A DNA stretch of 37,331 nt from NCBI GenBank assembly GCA_050011095.1, contig JBEKJU010000014.1, positions 1 to 37,331 on the forward strand. The letters are read 5' to 3'. This stretch comes from JBEKJU01 sp050011095. GTDB taxonomy: Bacteria > Desulfobacterota > Syntrophorhabdia > Syntrophorhabdales > WCHB1-27. Under the pieces are notes generated by a model, which saw only the letters and a list, made by a program, of their open reading frames with translations, did no database searches and was not told the origin of the DNA. Made by a program: the position numbers and the translations under genes. This document shows positions 14,771 to 23,172 of this stretch, piece after piece (the first letter of the stretch is position 1; every line of letters starts with the position of its first letter).

Positions 14771-16732
14771 ATGAGAGTCGGTGTATTTATCTGCCACTGC
14801 GGCAACAATATAGCGGGCACGGTCGACGTGGCGAAGGTCGCGGAGGAGACGCGCGCCCTTCCTGGTGTCGTCTATGCCACCGATTACATGTATACCTGTT
14901 CCGAGCCGGGACAGGAGGAGATCAAGCAGGCGATCGCGCGCGAGGGGCTCAACCGCGTCGTCGTGGCTGCCTGCTCGCCCCGCATGCACGAGGTGACCTT
15001 CAGGCGGACCGTCGAGAAGGCCGGGCTCAACCGCTATTTCTTCGAGATGGCGAACATCAGGGAGCACATCTCCTGGATCGGCGAAAGCAAGGAAGCGAAC
15101 ACGCGCAAGGCCATAGACGCGGTCAGGATGGCGGTGGCCAAGGTGATGGGGGACAAACCCCTTGTCTCCTCGTTCTTTCCGGTCAAGAAGCGGGTCCTCG
15201 TCATCGGCGCCGGCGTGGCGGGCATGCAGGCGGCCCTCGACTGCGCCGACGGCGGGCTGGAGACAATAATCGTGGAAAAGAGCCCGAGCGTGGGCGGCAT
15301 GATGGCGCGCCTCGACAAGACCTTTCCCACCATAGACTGCTCCATCTGCATCCTCGGCCCGAAGATGGTCGACGTGGCCCAGCACGAGCGGATCAGACTC
15401 CATGCCTATTCCGAGATAGAGGACATCAAGGGCTACGTGGGAAACTACACGGTAAAGATACGGAAGAAGGCGACCTACGTGGACTGGACGAAGTGCACCG
15501 GCTGCGGCGCCTGCATGGAAAAGTGCCCGGGCAAGAACGCCTACGACCACTTCAACTTCGGCGTCGCGCCGACCAGGGCGATCAACATCCCCTTTCCCCA
15601 GGCCATCCCGAAAAAGGCGAAGATCGACCCCCAGTACTGCCGCCACTTCACGAAGGGGAAGTGCGGCGTCTGCGCCAAGATCTGCCCTACCAAGGCGATC
15701 AACTACGAGATGGAGGACGAGATCGTCACCGAGGAGGTGGGCGCCATCGTGGTGGCTTCGGGCTACGGCCTTCTCGACATTGAGAGGCTGCCGGAGTATG
15801 GGGCGGGCCGCTACCCGGACGTCATTACCGGCATCCAGTACGAGAGGATGCTCAACGCGTCGGGACCGACATCGGGCCACATAGAACGGCCTTCCGACAA
15901 GACGGAGCCGAAGTGCGTCGTCTTCGTCTCGTGCGCCGGCTCCCGCGACAAGTCGATCGGGGTCCCCTACTGCTCGAACTTCTGCTGCATGTATATCGCC
16001 AAGCAGGCGATCCTGACGAGGGACCATATCCCCGATTCCCAGTCCTACGTCTTCTACACGGACATCCGCGCGACGGGCAAGGGGTACGACGAGTTCACGC
16101 GGCGCGCCCAGGAGGACTATGGCGCCCGGTACATACGGGGCCGTGTCTCCCGCATCTACCCGAAGGGAAAGAAGATGGTGGTCAGGGGCGCCGATACGCT
16201 CCTCGGGACACAGGTGGAGATCGAGGCGGACCTGGTGGTGCTCGCCACGGCGGCCATCGCGGCGCCGGGGGCGGCGGGACTCGCCGAGAAGCTGCACATC
16301 TCTTATGATACTAACGGGTTCTATGTGGAGAGCCATCCAAAGCTGAGGCCAGTGGAAACGAACACGGCGGGGGTCTTTCTCGCGGGCGCGGCCCAGGGGC
16401 CGAAGGACATACCCGCCTCCGTCGGCCAGGGAAGCGCGGCAGCGGCGAAGGTGCTCGCCCTCCTCTCGAAGGATATGCTCGAATCAGACCCCGCCATAGC
16501 GCGGGTCAACACAAACGCGTGCGTGGGCTGTCTCAAGTGTCTGAAGACATGCCCCTTCCAGGCGATCAGGGAGGAGACGCTCCGCGACGGGAGGACCGTG
16601 GCGGGCGTGATCGAGACCGTCTGCGCGGGGTGCGGCGTCTGCACGGCCACGTGTCCCTGCGGGGCCATACAGCTCCAGCACTTCACCGATAACCAGCTCC
16701 TATCGGAGGTCAATGCGCTATGCCGGATGTAG
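14771..16732 (+). CDS. hdrA: Heterodisulfide reductase-like subunit A (flavin electron-bifurcating)
   Basis: A 653-residue FAD/iron-sulfur protein, the bifurcating centre of Hdr complexes: it splits electron pairs between the HdrB disulfide and ferredoxin. An N-terminal Cys-rich region is present (CHCGNN near residue 8). The FAD-binding GxGxxG lies at about residues 144-150 (VIGAGVAGMQAALDCADGG). DCSICILGPK sits near 189. Internal ferredoxin clusters are CTGCGACMEKCP (about 242) and CRHFTKGKCGVCAKICP (about 290). SCAGSRD/CSNFCCMY is near 388-408. A C-terminal two-cluster ferredoxin domain carries CVGCLKCLKTCP and CAGCGVCTATCP (from about 584). All clusters appear intact. The gene overlaps the next by 13 bp. 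Confidence 0.95.
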   Translation: MRVGVFICHCGNNIAGTVDVAKVAEETRALPGVVYATDYMYTCSEPGQEEIKQAIAREGLNRVVVAACSPRMHEVTFRRTVEKAGLNRYFFEMANIREHISWIGESKEANTRKAIDAVRMAVAKVMGDKPLVSSFFPVKKRVLVIGAGVAGMQAALDCADGGLETIIVEKSPSVGGMMARLDKTFPTIDCSICILGPKMVDVAQHERIRLHAYSEIEDIKGYVGNYTVKIRKKATYVDWTKCTGCGACMEKCPGKNAYDHFNFGVAPTRAINIPFPQAIPKKAKIDPQYCRHFTKGKCGVCAKICPTKAINYEMEDEIVTEEVGAIVVASGYGLLDIERLPEYGAGRYPDVITGIQYERMLNASGPTSGHIERPSDKTEPKCVVFVSCAGSRDKSIGVPYCSNFCCMYIAKQAILTRDHIPDSQSYVFYTDIRATGKGYDEFTRRAQEDYGARYIRGRVSRIYPKGKKMVVRGADTLLGTQVEIEADLVVLATAAIAAPGAAGLAEKLHISYDTNGFYVESHPKLRPVETNTAGVFLAGAAQGPKDIPASVGQGSAAAAKVLALLSKDMLESDPAIARVNTNACVGCLKCLKTCPFQAIREETLRDGRTVAGVIETVCAGCGVCTATCPCGAIQLQHFTDNQLLSEVNALCRM

Positions 16733-17172
16733 GGGATACCAAAGAACTGAGGATCGTCGGCTTTCTCTGCAACTGGTGCTCTTACGGAGGAGCGGACACG
16801 GCCGGGGTTTCCCGCTTCAGGCAGCCCACGGACCTGCGCATCATCAGGGTCCCGTGCTCGGGCAGGGTCGATCCCCTATTTGTAGTGAAGGCACTGATCG
16901 AAGGCGCGGACGGCGTCCTCGTCTCGGGGTGCCATCCCCGCGACTGCCACTACTCGGACGGCAACTTCTATGCCCGAAGGAGGCTTGAGATGCTGAAGCG
17001 CTTCCTCCCCTTCATGGGCATCGACGAGAGGCGCTTCCACTACACATGGATCTCCGCCTCGGAGGGGCAGCGGTGGCAGCAGACGGTAACCGCCTTCACG
17101 CGGCAGATCCACGAGCTGGGCCCGGCCGGCACAATAAAAGGGCAGAAAGAGGAGATCTTCCTTGAACGTTGA
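16720..17172 (+). CDS. MvhD/FlxD-like hydrogenase iron-sulfur subunit
   Basis: A 150-residue [2Fe-2S] electron-transfer adaptor that connects HdrA to an electron donor module. Conserved Cys positions of the MvhD family are visible: FLCNWCSYGGADTAG, RVPCSGRVDP and SGCHPRDCHYSDGN. The start overlaps hdrA and the end overlaps the next gene. Since no NiFe hydrogenase (MvhAG) follows and an NAD(P)H-type oxidoreductase module does, it most likely plays the FlxD role in a Flx-Hdr complex. The mvhD or flxD symbol depends on that interpretation. Confidence 0.9.
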   Translation: MPDVGDTKELRIVGFLCNWCSYGGADTAGVSRFRQPTDLRIIRVPCSGRVDPLFVVKALIEGADGVLVSGCHPRDCHYSDGNFYARRRLEMLKRFLPFMGIDERRFHYTWISASEGQRWQQTVTAFTRQIHELGPAGTIKGQKEEIFLER

Positions 17173-18115
17173 AAGGTTAAAAGAGGCAGTGATCGAGGTG
17201 CTCCCCTCGGTCGAGGTGGTCATCGGCTACCGGGGCGGGTTCGACCCCCTTCATGGGGAGCCGTGTTTCGTCGAGAAGGCCGGACAGGTCGAGGAGATGA
17301 TCCTCAACCCCCTGTGCGTGCAGAACCTCGCCTCCTACCTTCCGTCGGAAAAGAGGCGGGTGGCGGTGGTCGTGAAGGGCTGCGATTCGAGGAGCGTGGT
17401 CCAGCTCCTCCAGGAGGGGCTGATCGCGCGGGAGCGCGTTGTCATCATCGGCGTGCCGTGCAGCGGCGTGGTGAGCGTGAAAAAGGTGAGCGCCGCCATC
17501 GGCCACGACCGGGTCCTGAGCGTCGCCTTCGAGGGAGAGACCGTCGTGGTCAGGGGCGCGCGGGGCGAGCAACGCTTGCGCCTCAAGGACGTCTCCGCGG
17601 ACAAGTGCCTTACCTGCCAATATCCGACGCCCCGTCTCTTCGACGTCCTCGCGGGCGACCCGGTGGAGACGGAAAACCCGCTGGAAGCGGTCTACGACGA
17701 TGTCCGCGCCATAGAGAAGATGTCATTGCCTGAGCGGAAGGCATACTGGGAGAAAGAGCTGGGTCGCTGCATCCGCTGCTATGCGTGCCGCAACGCCTGT
17801 CCCCTGTGCGTATGCAAGGATTCGTGCATCGCCGAGACGCGCGATCCCCACTGGATGAGCCAGAAGGCGACCCTGTCCGAAAAGATGATGTTCCATTTTA
17901 TCCATGCCCTGCACCTCGCCGGCCGGTGCACCGGATGCGGCGAGTGCGAGCGCGTCTGCCCCATGGGCATCCCCGTGGCCCTGCTGAAGAAGAAAATCAG
18001 CGGCGACATGCTGGAGCTTTTCGGCTACGTGGCGGGCGCCGATGTCGGGGACAAGCCGCCCCTCTTCACCTTCCGGCCTGACGAGGAGCGGATAGAGGAG
18101 CATAAGCTGCCATGA
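17162..18115 (+). CDS. FrhB-like 4Fe-4S protein of the Flx-type module
   Basis: A 317-residue iron-sulfur protein. TTG start at 17162, chosen for its AGAGGAG SD and 11-bp overlap with the preceding gene; no ATG fits. The first half resembles FrhB/FdhB-type domains (VVVKGCDSRSVVQLLQEG, VIIGVPCSGVV). Cys motifs follow: CLTCQYPTP, CIRCYACRNACPLCVCK and CTGCGECERVCP, the last two being ferredoxin-like 4Fe-4S sites. It probably shuttles electrons between the FAD/NAD(P)H subunit and MvhD/HdrA. Flx complexes of sulfate reducers contain two iron-sulfur proteins of this sort (FlxB and FlxC); which one this is cannot be decided by eye. Its stop overlaps the next ATG by 4 bp. Confidence 0.85.
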   Translation: MNVERLKEAVIEVLPSVEVVIGYRGGFDPLHGEPCFVEKAGQVEEMILNPLCVQNLASYLPSEKRRVAVVVKGCDSRSVVQLLQEGLIARERVVIIGVPCSGVVSVKKVSAAIGHDRVLSVAFEGETVVVRGARGEQRLRLKDVSADKCLTCQYPTPRLFDVLAGDPVETENPLEAVYDDVRAIEKMSLPERKAYWEKELGRCIRCYACRNACPLCVCKDSCIAETRDPHWMSQKATLSEKMMFHFIHALHLAGRCTGCGECERVCPMGIPVALLKKKISGDMLELFGYVAGADVGDKPPLFTFRPDEERIEEHKLP

Positions 18116-19224
18116 AAGAAGGCCATATAGCAAAAGCCGCCTGGAGCGCCTTTGTCGCGGCACTGGCAAAGCGCTTTGAGGTCCACGCACCCTGCGGCGA
18201 GGAGGGGGGGGCCATCTCCTTCCGCCGTGTCGGGGAGACCGACGAGGTATGTCTCGACCGGCCCGCGAACGCGGCTCCGAAAGGGATTATTTTCCCGCAG
18301 AGCGAGACGCTCTTCACCTATGAGCTGAAGAAAGACCCCCAGGAGCCGCTGAAAACGAACGTGGCCCTCGAGGTAAAGGTGGCGCAGCCGGAGACCGTGA
18401 TACTTTGCGGCCGTCCGTGCGACGCGGCCGGCTTTGCCGTCCTCGACCGCGTCTACCTGAACGTCGACCCCTACTACACCGCGCGCCGGGAGCGGACGAC
18501 CATCATCACCCTGGCCTGCGAACAGCCCTTTGCCGGATGCTTCTGCACCTCCGTGGGCGGCGGCCCCGCCGAAAGAACTGGCTCCGATGTGCTTTTGACG
18601 GCGCTCGACGACGGGTACTACGTAGAGGCCCTGACGGAGAAAGGGGAAGGGGCGCTCAAGGACTTCCCCATGGATGACGGGGCGCGTTGGCGCGACGAGG
18701 CGCAAAGGCGGCAGACTGATGCCCGCGACCGGATGGGGGAGGCGGCCTTCGAGGGCGGCAGGGACGTCACGATCGATCAGGCACTCTTCGCCTCGGACGA
18801 CTTTTGGCGGGAGATGTCGGCCCGCTGTCTCGGGTGCGGCGCGTGCACCTACCTCTGTCCCACGTGCCAGTGCTTCAATATCACGGACGAGCAGGCAGTC
18901 TCCACGGGAGAGCGGATAAGAAGCTGGGATTCGTGCATGTTCGCCCATTTTACCCGCGAGGCGAGCGGCCACAACCCGCGGCCCCAGAAATCGCAGAGGC
19001 TCAAGAACAGGGTGGGCCACAAGTTCATCTGGGCCCGCGAAACCCAAGGCGGGCCGGCGTGCACCGGCTGCGGCAGGTGCGTCCGCCTCTGTCCGGTATC
19101 CGTGGATATCAGCCGCATCGTGGCGCTCCTCGCGCCGCCGGGGAGCGGCCCGGCGGAAGGGGCGGGCCGCGCGGAAGAGCAGACTACTACCGAGGAGCGG
19201 GAGGGACGCCATGCAGCCTCATAA
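18112..19224 (+). CDS. 4Fe-4S dicluster protein (AsrA/sulfhydrogenase-beta-like)
   Basis: A 370-residue iron-sulfur subunit. The N-terminal region of about 230 residues is AsrA/HydB-like (ILCGRPCDAAGFAVLDRVYL, ITLACEQPFAGCFCTSVGGG). It is followed by ferredoxin motifs CLGCGACTYLCPTCQCFNI (about 240) and CTGCGRCVRLCP (about 320). In the Flx, sulfhydrogenase and AsrAB systems such a subunit relays electrons from the FAD/NAD(P)H flavoprotein encoded next. ATG at 18112 overlaps the previous stop as ATGA, and the end overlaps the flavoprotein gene by 14 bp. The tail after residue about 340 (GSGPAEGAGRAEEQTTTEER) is a disordered extension and may be variable. Confidence 0.87.
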   Translation: MKEGHIAKAAWSAFVAALAKRFEVHAPCGEEGGAISFRRVGETDEVCLDRPANAAPKGIIFPQSETLFTYELKKDPQEPLKTNVALEVKVAQPETVILCGRPCDAAGFAVLDRVYLNVDPYYTARRERTTIITLACEQPFAGCFCTSVGGGPAERTGSDVLLTALDDGYYVEALTEKGEGALKDFPMDDGARWRDEAQRRQTDARDRMGEAAFEGGRDVTIDQALFASDDFWREMSARCLGCGACTYLCPTCQCFNITDEQAVSTGERIRSWDSCMFAHFTREASGHNPRPQKSQRLKNRVGHKFIWARETQGGPACTGCGRCVRLCPVSVDISRIVALLAPPGSGPAEGAGRAEEQTTTEEREGRHAAS

Positions 19225-20044
19225 CCCCTATCTGCCCGATCTCGCCACTGTCATAGACGTGATCGAGGAGACGCCCAACATCAGATCCTACAGGGTGGTC
19301 TTCGACGACCGGGAAAAGATGGGGCACTTAACCTTCGAGCCTGGGCAGGTCGGCCAGCTTTCGGTCTTCGGCGCGGGCGAATCGACCTTTGTCATCAATT
19401 CACCGCCCACCAGGATGGACTATCTCCAGTTCAGCGTCATGAAGGCGGGCGAGGTCACGGCGGCGATCCACGACCTGTACGCGGGCGACAAGGTGGGCGT
19501 GCGCGCGCCCCTCGGGAACTGGTTTCCCTACGACCGGATGAAGGGCAGGAATATCCTCTTCGTGGGCGGCGGCATCGGTCTCGCGCCCCTGCGCACGCTG
19601 ATCCTCTTCATGCAGGACACGAGGGCGGACTATAAGGACATCACGATCATTTACGGGGCGCGCAGCTACGATGACCTCTGCTACAAGAACGACCTCCGCC
19701 AATGGGGCGAGAGTTCGGACGTGGAGCTTATCCTCACCGTGGACGCCAATTCCCCCGGCCCGCCGGTTCGTGAAGGCTTCGTGCCGACCGTCCTGAACGA
19801 AGTCGCGCCGCGGCCCGACAACACGGTCGCCATCACGTGCGGCCCCCCGATCATGATAAAGTACGTGCTCCAGAACCTCGCCACCCTCGGCTTCACCCCC
19901 GAGGATATCGTCACGACGCTGGAGGCGCGCATGAAGTGCGGCATCGGGCTCTGCGGCCGGTGCAACATCGGACCACGCTATATATGCAAGGACGGGCCGG
20001 TCTTTACGCTGGCCCAGCTCAAGGCGCTGGACTTCGAGATATAG
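19211..20044 (+). CDS. FAD/NAD(P)H oxidoreductase subunit (FlxA/AsrB-like)
   Basis: A 277-residue ferredoxin-reductase-fold protein that oxidises NAD(P)H and feeds the iron-sulfur chain. The FAD domain lies at roughly residues 1-105 (FEPGQVGQLSVFGAGESTFV, then INSPP). The nucleotide domain begins FVGGGIGLAPLRTLILF (about 116). The C-terminal Cys cluster KCGIGLCGRCNIGPRYICKDG is a [2Fe-2S] site as in dihydroorotate dehydrogenase electron-transfer subunits and AsrB. SD-like GGAGGGA lies ahead of the ATG. It is the last gene of the operon and ends 18 bp from the convergent LysR gene. Homology points to NADH or NADPH as donor; the sequence does not decide between them. Confidence 0.9.
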   Translation: MQPHNPYLPDLATVIDVIEETPNIRSYRVVFDDREKMGHLTFEPGQVGQLSVFGAGESTFVINSPPTRMDYLQFSVMKAGEVTAAIHDLYAGDKVGVRAPLGNWFPYDRMKGRNILFVGGGIGLAPLRTLILFMQDTRADYKDITIIYGARSYDDLCYKNDLRQWGESSDVELILTVDANSPGPPVREGFVPTVLNEVAPRPDNTVAITCGPPIMIKYVLQNLATLGFTPEDIVTTLEARMKCGIGLCGRCNIGPRYICKDGPVFTLAQLKALDFEI

Positions 20045-20062
20045 TCAAAAAGTCCTTGACGA

Positions 20063-20965
20063 TCAAAGGGGATAATCGAAGTGCTTCTCGACAACGTCCA
20101 TGAAGGCTTTTAAAAGAGGCGAGGCAGGGATGTCCTGATTCGTCACGATATCGATGCCCAGCCTTATATCACCGTCGACCACGGGTATGGTGATGAGTCT
20201 CCCCTTGGCCACTTCTTCCCTGATATAGGGAAGAAACATCAGGGCCACCCCCTTCTTCTGGAGGGCCAGTTGTTTGACGCACTCGACGTTGTCCACCTCC
20301 GCGCCTATCGTGGGAATCAGGTTTCTACTCGCGAAATGCGTGAGGATCACTTCCCTTGCCGTTGACCCCTCGGACTGGAGGATGAGGGGGTGCGTTGCCA
20401 GATCCTCCCATTTGACTTCGGGCTTCCGGGCTAATGGGTAGTCGGGACTCGCGACGAGGACCATTCTCTCCATTTCCGGTATCCTCGTCACCTGCAGCTT
20501 CTTATCGATTTTCGGAAGGGTGCCCGTGAGGCAGATATCAAACTTGAAGTCGATCAGGTCTTCGATGAGCGTCAGGGACGGTCCTTCCCGGACCGACACC
20601 ATTACGGAAGGAAAGATCTCCTTGAATTTGTCGATTATGGGGGTGAGATAAAGGGTGATTGTCGTCGCGACACCGATGCGGAGATTATCGACGCGGTAAC
20701 TTTTCAGGAAATTTTCCGCCATCGCCACATAGTTAACGATCACTTCCGCATAACTGAGCAACCGCTCGCCTGCTTTCGTGAGATGGACCCTTTTTTTCTT
20801 GACATTAATCAGCTTGACCCCGAACTGTCCTTCCAAGCCCTTTATCTGCTGCGTCACCGCGGGCTGAGTGATGAACAGCCTCTCGGAGGCCACGCTGAAG
20901 CTTTTTTCCTTCGCGACGAAATAGAAGGAAATCAACTGCTGCATGTTGATCTGGGGAAGTTTCAC
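20063..20965 (-). CDS. LysR-family transcriptional regulator
   Basis: A 300-residue LysR regulator with an N-terminal winged helix-turn-helix (QQLISFYFVAKEKSFSVASE, then RLFITQPAVTQQIKGLEGQF) and an effector-binding periplasmic-binding-protein-like domain (residues about 90-300). Start is the GTG at 20965. An ATG seven codons later (20944) is equally possible; neither has a good SD. It is divergent from the acyl-CoA ligase gene. The shared intergenic region holds one copy of a 33-nt promoter block that recurs ahead of the MFS and carboxylase genes. The most economical reading is that this regulator controls all three units and itself, sensing a substrate or CoA intermediate of the encoded pathway. 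Confidence 0.93.
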   Translation of the reverse strand: MKLPQINMQQLISFYFVAKEKSFSVASERLFITQPAVTQQIKGLEGQFGVKLINVKKKRVHLTKAGERLLSYAEVIVNYVAMAENFLKSYRVDNLRIGVATTITLYLTPIIDKFKEIFPSVMVSVREGPSLTLIEDLIDFKFDICLTGTLPKIDKKLQVTRIPEMERMVLVASPDYPLARKPEVKWEDLATHPLILQSEGSTAREVILTHFASRNLIPTIGAEVDNVECVKQLALQKKGVALMFLPYIREEVAKGRLITIPVVDGDIRLGIDIVTNQDIPASPLLKAFMDVVEKHFDYPL

Positions 20966-21020
20966 TTAGTATAGACTACACTTTTTCCGAGTCCTTCGTC
21001 CAGTACCCGCACAAGTTCAT

Positions 21021-21074
21021 TTATGAGTTCATTAGAAATATTGTCTTGCAAAGCTTGCCCCATACGCCAATAAT
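21021..21074 (+). promoter_or_regulatory. Shared LysR-type promoter block, copy 1 (ligase/LysR)
   Basis: Block 21021-21053 begins with the palindrome-like TTATGA-N2-TCATTA, then AGAAATATTGTCT, ending in TTGCAA (-35, 21046-21051). A 17-nt spacer leads to AATAAT (-10, 21069-21074). It lies 56 bp from the LysR start and about 220 bp upstream of the ligase ATG. Copies 2 and 3 lie at 22906 and 24935. Confidence 0.65.
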
Positions 21075-21296
21075 TGAGCAGCCGGCAGGGGTGGTGGGGG
21101 TCGGGATGCAGTCGCTGACGTGCCGCTTCGCCGTGGCGGGGGCCGAGAACCGGTTCTCGGCCATGCAAAAGAGCCGGCTTCCAGGCAACGGAAGGCTCGA
21201 ACGACAGGCGTCGGATGCGGTCTGCCCACGCCTTGGTATTCGATCCGGAGACAGAATAGGACCGCGGCACTGATTTATCGTATAAGGAGGCCCATG

Positions 21297-22892
21297 ATGG
21301 CAAAAACTACCGTACCTTATGTATTGGGAGAGCTGATCGAGGATCGGGCCCGAAGAAACGGGGACAGAATCTTTCTCCGCTTCAAGGACAAGTCTTTCAC
21401 CTATAACGAGATGAACGCCGGTGCAAACAGGTGCGCCAATGCCTTTCTGAACCAGGGGGTCAGGAAGGGGGACAAGATCAGCATCATGCTCCCCAACTGC
21501 CCGGAGTATGTGTTTGTCTGGTTCGGCTCGGCGAAAATAGGCGTGGTCGAAGTGCCGATCAATACGTCATACAAGGGTGAGTTCCTGCGCTACATAATCG
21601 ACCAGTCCGATTCGAAGGTCCTGGTGATCGCCCACGAGTTCCTCGACCGGCTCGCGCTGATAGAGGAAGGCCTCCCAAAGCTCAAGAAGGTCGTGGTGCT
21701 CGGAGGGATTACCGAAGAGGAGGCCGCCGGCTACAAGATACCCATCATCGGCTTCGAGGAGTTCTTCAAGGCCCCCGACGATCCGGTGCACGTCGATATC
21801 ATCCCCTCTGATCCTCAAAACATCATCTATACGTCGGGGACGACCGGTCTCTCCAAGGGCGCCCTGGGCCCCCACAAGTTCTGGATCGTCGTGGCCGAGC
21901 AGTTGCTTCCCCTGCGCGAGGGCGGCAAAGACGACATCTTCTATACCTTCCTGCCCCTCTATCACATGAACGGCCAGTGCCTGACGACCATCACGGCCCT
22001 GCTCGCCGAAGGCCAGATGGTGCTCTCCGACAAGTTCAGCGCCTCCCGCTTCTGGGGCGAGATCCGCAAATACGGGGCGACCCAGTTCAACTACCTGGGC
22101 GCGGTGATTCCCATCCTCGATAAAGCGCCCGAGAAACCGGACGACATCGACAACCCGGTCCGCATCGCCTTTGGCGCCGGCTGCCCCCAGGCGGTGATGG
22201 ACCGCTTTGAAAAGAGGTTCGGTCTTACGTGCATGGAGGGCTTCGGCATGACGGAGGTAGGCATCCCCGTCCATACGACGCTCTACGACCGCAGGCCCGG
22301 CTCCTGTGGAAAACCGCTTCCCATTTACGAGATCAGGCTTTTCGACGATCAGGACGCGGAGGTGCCCGTGGGGGAGCCCGGAGAGATCGTCTTCCGGCCC
22401 CTCGAGCCCTTCACGATGATGCTCGAATACTACAACATGCCGGACAAGACCCTGGAGACGTTCCGGAACCTCTGGTTCCACACGGGGGACCTGGGCAAAA
22501 GGGACGAGGACGGCTACCTCTATTTCGTCGACAGGAAGAAGGACGCCCTCCGGAGAAGGGGGGAGAATATCTCTTCCTTTGAGGTCGAGAGGGCCATCAA
22601 TACTCATCCGAAGGTCCTTGAGTCGGCGGCTGTCGCGGTCAAGTCGGAGCTTGCCGAGGATGAGGTGAAGATCTGCGTGGTCCTCAAGCCCGGAGAGACC
22701 CTCACCCCCGAGGAGTTGATCGAGTACGCCAACGAGCGGATGCCCTACTTCGCGGTGCCGCGGTACGTGGAATTCATGGACAGCCTGCCGAAAACACCGA
22801 CCGAGCGCGTGCAGAAGTACCTGCTCAAGGAGGCGGGCGTGACGGCCAACACGTGGGATAGGGAAAAAGCCGGTATACAAATTGCGCGATGA
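21297..22892 (+). CDS. Acyl-CoA synthetase (CaiC-like, AMP-forming)
   Basis: A 531-residue adenylate-forming ligase that activates a carboxylic acid to its CoA thioester with ATP to AMP + PPi. ATG at 21297 is chosen (SD AAGGAGG, 6 nt; a twin ATG at 21294 is too close). Hallmarks: the P-loop-like IIYTSGTTGLSKGAL, EGFGMTEVG, the hinge region DRKKDALRRRGENISSFEVE typical of carnitine/crotonobetaine-CoA ligase-like proteins, and the C-terminal catalytic Lys segment PKTPTERVQKYLLKE. The substrate is unknown; resemblance to CaiC does not establish carnitine. The regulated promoter block upstream and the following MFS gene suggest activation of an imported acid. Confidence 0.9.
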   Translation: MAKTTVPYVLGELIEDRARRNGDRIFLRFKDKSFTYNEMNAGANRCANAFLNQGVRKGDKISIMLPNCPEYVFVWFGSAKIGVVEVPINTSYKGEFLRYIIDQSDSKVLVIAHEFLDRLALIEEGLPKLKKVVVLGGITEEEAAGYKIPIIGFEEFFKAPDDPVHVDIIPSDPQNIIYTSGTTGLSKGALGPHKFWIVVAEQLLPLREGGKDDIFYTFLPLYHMNGQCLTTITALLAEGQMVLSDKFSASRFWGEIRKYGATQFNYLGAVIPILDKAPEKPDDIDNPVRIAFGAGCPQAVMDRFEKRFGLTCMEGFGMTEVGIPVHTTLYDRRPGSCGKPLPIYEIRLFDDQDAEVPVGEPGEIVFRPLEPFTMMLEYYNMPDKTLETFRNLWFHTGDLGKRDEDGYLYFVDRKKDALRRRGENISSFEVERAINTHPKVLESAAVAVKSELAEDEVKICVVLKPGETLTPEELIEYANERMPYFAVPRYVEFMDSLPKTPTERVQKYLLKEAGVTANTWDREKAGIQIAR

Positions 22893-22905
22893 ATATCCGA
22901 TTGGC

Positions 22906-22959
22906 TTATGATGTCATTAGAAAATATGTCTTGCATAGTTTTTGCGTGCTGCCAGAGAA
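22906..22959 (+). promoter_or_regulatory. Shared LysR-type promoter block, copy 2 (MFS)
   Basis: Block 22906-22938 has TTATGA-N2-TCATTA, then AGAAAATATGTC, ending with TTGCAT (-35, 22931-22936). At the same 17-nt spacing lies AGAGAA (22954-22959), a poor -10, so activation may depend strongly on the regulator. The block begins 14 bp after the ligase stop codon and lies about 235 bp upstream of the MFS start. Nothing else is convincing in the gap to 23172. Confidence 0.6.
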
Positions 22960-23172
22960 TGTCTTCAGACAGGATGTTTGAAGATCGTCATCATAGATAA
23001 AGTGAGGAAGAAAGGGGAGGAGGTGAAGGCAAGGATCGAGAAGCGTTGGAGTAGTTCGAGTTACCGAGTGCCTGGCATCCTCCGGATTTGAGAGCGCGAC
23101 GCACGGCGCGATTGGAGAGGGGACGCCTACAGCCGGGGCTTAAAAAGAAAAACGAAAGGTAAAGGGGGGTCT

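Noticed and set aside
14642..16336. 564-residue ORF on the minus strand opposite hdrA
   Set aside because: Its composition (runs of His, Arg, Asp, Leu, Val) is that of a GC-rich antisense shadow. The plus-strand frame encodes an intact HdrA with all cofactor motifs.
20962..21303. 113-residue minus-strand ORF in the LysR-ligase intergenic region
   Set aside because: It spans the conserved promoter block and overlaps the ligase start; no domain. The block recurs elsewhere without this ORF.
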